DNA of 18,128 nucleotides. Origin: JBDRZD01 sp964623395 (lineage in GTDB: Bacteria; Hydrothermota; Hydrothermia; Hydrothermales; Hydrothermaceae). The notes under the pieces are model-generated. The model ran no database searches and was not told the origin of the DNA. It saw nothing but the letters and a program-made list of their open reading frames with translations. The first letter of the stretch is position 1. Every line of letters starts with the position of its first letter. Positions 15,772 to 18,128 of the stretch are shown here, piece after piece. A program made the position numbers and the translations under genes. Where the stretch lies: the NCBI GenBank assembly GCA_964623395.1, contig CAZUSI010000030.1:1-18128 (forward strand), given 5' to 3'.

Positions 15772-17603
15772 GAAAAATCTTTTTAATTTCAATAATTTTT
15801 GAAATATTTATTTTTTCAATGGGAATTTATTTTTATTTTAAAAGTTTAAAATATTCTGAAAAGGGAATTAAAATAAAAGGTAAAAATTTAATAAACACAA
15901 TATATTCACCAATTGTAAACTCAATAAAGTTTTCAACATATATAGAAAGAGCAAATTTGAGGGAATTAAACTTGTTGATGGAGACTATAAAAGAGGGAAA
16001 ATTTAGCAAGGAAAAACTATTTGAACTTGGATTTAAATTTGACCTTTTTGAAATAACGATAATTGATAGAAACAATAAAGTTATTGAATCAACAAAATAT
16101 AAAAAGGGGGAAATTTTAAAAGAAGAAAAAATAATAAAAGGGATTGAAGAAAAAATAGAAGAGGATACCCTTTATTTTTTAAAGGATTTTGGGGATTTTA
16201 AAATTTTGATTTTAAAGGATTTAAGGGGAATAAAACTTTTGAAAAGGGAATATGGAGTTAAATATTTACTTGAAGAAATATCAAAAGACCCTGAAATTGA
16301 TTTCTTTTTATTTCAGGCAAAAGAAGGAGTTATTTTTGGAACAAAATTACCTGAAAATTTAGAAAGAATAGAAGATGATGATTTTTTAAAAAATTGTTTA
16401 AATACAGATAGTGTATGTATTAGGGAAATTTTAAATAATGGTAAAAAATGTCTTGAATTTGCTAAATCTATTATTATTTTTGGAGAAAAAGAGGGAATTT
16501 TAAGAATTGGATTTTCAATGGATAACTATTTTTTATTTTTAAAAAATTTAAGAAATTTCCTTTTAATTTTTCTATTCTTTTTTGTGATTCTTTTTTTAAC
16601 ATCATTTTTTTCTTTAAAGATTTTAAAAAGAGAAAAAGAGATAAAGTTTTATGATAGAATTTTAAAAATTTTAAAAGAATATGAAAAAAGTCCTTTAATA
16701 TTTGTGAAAGAAAATGGCCAAATAATTTTTGCAAATAAAAGAGGAGAAGAAATTTTAAGAGAAAAAAATATTATCAATAAAAATATTTTTGAAATTGATA
16801 AGATGGATATTTTTAAAATTAAAAAATGTAAGGAAGAGGAAAGAGAAATATTTTTTGATGAAAGGATAAATGGGAAACTATTTTCAGGAAATGTTTTTTA
16901 TCTTAAAGAGGGAAAAAATAAATTTTTCTTTTCAATTTTAAAGGATGTAAGTGAAGTATTTGAAAAATTAAAGGAGGAAAAATTTTCTGATTTTTCTCAA
17001 TTCCTTGCAGGTCTTGCCCATGAAATAAAAAATCCCTTAAATTTACTTTCTCTATCAATTTTTGAAATTGAGGGAAAGCTAAAAGAAGAGGAATTTTTAA
17101 AAATAAAAAATGCATATAAAGAATTGAAGGAAAAGGTTGAAGAATTTTTAATTTATTTAAAACCTTTTGACATTGAAAAAAAAGAGATAAACATTTTTGA
17201 TTTATTTAAAGAAATTGAAGAAGAAAATAAGGAAATCTTAAAAAGACAGAAAATTGATTTTAAAATAGAAGGAAAAGATTTAAAAATAATTTCTGATTAT
17301 AAAAAGTTAAAAAAGATATTCTCAAATATAATAAAGAATTCAATTGAAGCACAGGAAGAAGGTGGGATTATTGAAATAAAATTTGAAAAAATAAATGATA
17401 AATTAAAGGTAGAAATTTCTGATAGGGGGACAGGAATTCCTCCGGAAGATATTGATAAAATATTTTCTCCTTTTTATACAAAAAAAGAAAAGGGAACAGG
17501 TCTTGGTCTTTTCCTTGTTAAAAAACTTCTTCAAGATTTAAAGGGAGAAATTAAAATAGAATCAAAATATGGATTTGGAACAAAGGTAATAATTGAATTT
17601 TAA
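15768..17603 (+). CDS. Membrane PAS sensor histidine kinase
   Basis: A 611-residue sensor kinase. TM1 (about 4-24) and TM2 (about 262-284) enclose a roughly 235-residue extracytoplasmic sensor, probably Cache-like, with three cysteines at C210, C217 and C228. A PAS-like domain follows (about 300-395). The HisKA helix pair has phospho-acceptor H418 in GLAHEIKNPLN. The ATPase domain has N524 (IIKNSIEA), DRGTGIP (552-558) and a GTGLGL box (576-581). Its build resembles NtrB/AtoS-type kinases that often pair with sigma54 activators. No response regulator is adjacent: the next gene is convergent, so the partner is elsewhere or is shared. The ATG overlaps the PHP stop and has no clear ribosome site. 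Confidence 0.9.
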   Translation: MRKIFLISIIFEIFIFSMGIYFYFKSLKYSEKGIKIKGKNLINTIYSPIVNSIKFSTYIERANLRELNLLMETIKEGKFSKEKLFELGFKFDLFEITIIDRNNKVIESTKYKKGEILKEEKIIKGIEEKIEEDTLYFLKDFGDFKILILKDLRGIKLLKREYGVKYLLEEISKDPEIDFFLFQAKEGVIFGTKLPENLERIEDDDFLKNCLNTDSVCIREILNNGKKCLEFAKSIIIFGEKEGILRIGFSMDNYFLFLKNLRNFLLIFLFFFVILFLTSFFSLKILKREKEIKFYDRILKILKEYEKSPLIFVKENGQIIFANKRGEEILREKNIINKNIFEIDKMDIFKIKKCKEEEREIFFDERINGKLFSGNVFYLKEGKNKFFFSILKDVSEVFEKLKEEKFSDFSQFLAGLAHEIKNPLNLLSLSIFEIEGKLKEEEFLKIKNAYKELKEKVEEFLIYLKPFDIEKKEINIFDLFKEIEEENKEILKRQKIDFKIEGKDLKIISDYKKLKKIFSNIIKNSIEAQEEGGIIEIKFEKINDKLKVEISDRGTGIPPEDIDKIFSPFYTKKEKGTGLGLFLVKKLLQDLKGEIKIESKYGFGTKVIIEF

Positions 17604-18128
17604 AGTTCAAGTTTATACGAAGAAATCAAAATAATTCCCTTTTCTTCTGCATATTTTTTTATTTCAGGTGTAAAAATGTAAGAAATGAGAACCTTGATTG
17701 ATTTTTCTGAAATTTTTTCACATTTTGATATAAATTCATCAATTACCCTTTTTGAAACTCTTGACTTTACTTCCCCTATTAAAGAATATTCTTCTCCCTC
17801 TTTCCTTGCTTTACCATAAATATTTACTTCAATATATTCTCCGTCAATTTCAATATAATCTCTTTTAAGTTCTCCAATTATTTCAATATCATAATCTTTT
17901 TTAAGAATTTTTGGAAGAGATTTCATTGCTCTATCTTCAAGAACATAACCAAAGGCATAAGTAAGCCCTCCTAAATGTTCTCTTGTCTTTGCATGTTCTT
18001 CTGTAAGTTTATCTATCCTTTCTGTCAATTTTTTTATCTCCTCTTCAGTTTTTATTTGTGCCCGAGCCAATTCTTCAACCCTCTCCTCTGTCCTCTTCTG
18101 TGCCTCCGCAAGCTCCTCTAACCTCCTT
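17600..18128 (-). CDS. DUF3782 coiled-coil/nuclease-like protein, 5' end off window
   Basis: The reading frame stays open to the window edge, so only the C-terminal 175 or so codons are seen; a TTG at 18070 is an internal Leu codon, not a convincing start. The visible N-terminal part is a coiled coil of 14-residue repeats (E-E-L-A-x-A-Q-x-x-T-E-E pattern). The rest is a PD-(D/E)xK-like domain typical of DUF3782: an EVN strand (where many relatives have an acidic residue in place of Asn), then GEVKSR with the ExK pair, about 30 residues and an ISYIFTPE strand. Function is unknown; similar proteins are common in archaea and thermophiles. The stop overlaps the kinase stop tail to tail. The upstream bases are unusually GC-rich. 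Confidence 0.8.
   Translation of the reverse strand, partial: RRLEELAEAQKRTEERVEELARAQIKTEEEIKKLTERIDKLTEEHAKTREHLGGLTYAFGYVLEDRAMKSLPKILKKDYDIEIIGELKRDYIEIDGEYIEVNIYGKARKEGEEYSLIGEVKSRVSKRVIDEFISKCEKISEKSIKVLISYIFTPEIKKYAEEKGIILISSYKLEL
17993..18118 (-). repeat. Three tandem 42-bp coiled-coil units in the DUF3782 gene
   Basis: Three successive 14-codon units (18118-18077, 18076-18035, 18034-17993) encode related coiled-coil segments. The first two share E-E-L-A-x-A-Q-x-x-T-E-E; the third is more degenerate (KKLTERIDKLTEEH). At base level the copies differ widely: the first uses GC-rich codons and the last AT-rich ones. The array probably continues past the window edge. Confidence 0.6.

Noticed and set aside
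17600..18070. A complete DUF3782 gene starting at the TTG at 18070
   Set aside because: The frame continues open to the window end with the same coiled-coil repeat, and no ribosome site precedes the TTG, so the gene is cut by the edge.
1..18128. CRISPR arrays, tRNA or rRNA genes, insertion sequences, or a new defence system
   Set aside because: No regularly spaced repeats, tRNA-like cloverleaf, transposase or paired terminal repeats were seen. The only nuclease-like gene is the DUF3782 fragment, with no defence partner.

Overview
The window is an AT-rich (roughly 30% GC by eye), almost gap-free stretch of bacterial chromosome. Codon use favours ATA, AAA and AGA, the proteins are rich in Lys, Glu and Ile, and genes usually overlap by 4 bp (ATGA) or 1 bp (TAATG). 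This compact style, with DUF4416, an MglA/MglB pair and a DUF3782 protein, suits an uncultured, possibly thermophilic bacterium of the WOR-3/Hydrothermae, Aquificota or Nitrospirota sort. That placement is a guess; nothing here fixes the phylum. No tRNA, rRNA, CRISPR array, insertion sequence or gene-free stretch over 300 bases is visible.

Region 1 (42-7621, +) is one eight-gene unit behind a good sigma70-like promoter: cheW, cheY, cheA, a CheC-type phosphatase, an 812-residue TPR protein, a DUF4388(PATAN)-winged-helix-TPR protein, a small TPR/coiled-coil protein and a small divergent Roadblock/LC7 protein. It has a kinase, adaptor, response regulator and phosphatase, but no receptor, CheR, CheB or CheD. 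The scaffold and regulatory proteins sit where those would be expected.

Region 2 (7607-10690, -) is a three-gene RNA-related operon: tgt (queuosine), a PflX-like radical SAM protein and rtcA (RNA 3'-phosphate cyclase). Region 3 (10733-11928, +) starts divergently 42 bp from tgt. It holds a short QueG-like dicluster ferredoxin protein and a DUF4416 protein.

Region 4 (11915-17603, +) starts with a consensus promoter and strong ribosome site, then mglB-mglA, a full-length cinA, a CcmE-like protein with a Cys in place of the haem-binding His, a PHP-family phosphoesterase and a membrane PAS histidine kinase. Region 5 (17600-18128, -) is the 3' part of a DUF3782 coiled-coil/nuclease-like gene that runs off the window. 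Its outermost bases are about 56% GC, unlike everything else here.

The most interesting reading is that regions 1 and 4 form one surface-motility or polarity control set: a receptor-less Che module feeding PATAN, TPR and Roadblock proteins, with a nearby MglA GTPase/MglB regulator. The two operons share near-identical promoters. PATAN proteins and MglAB are both known in type IV pilus or gliding control, so the inference is that CheY output acts on a pilus or polarity switch and not on a flagellar motor. No pilus or flagellar gene is in the window to prove this.
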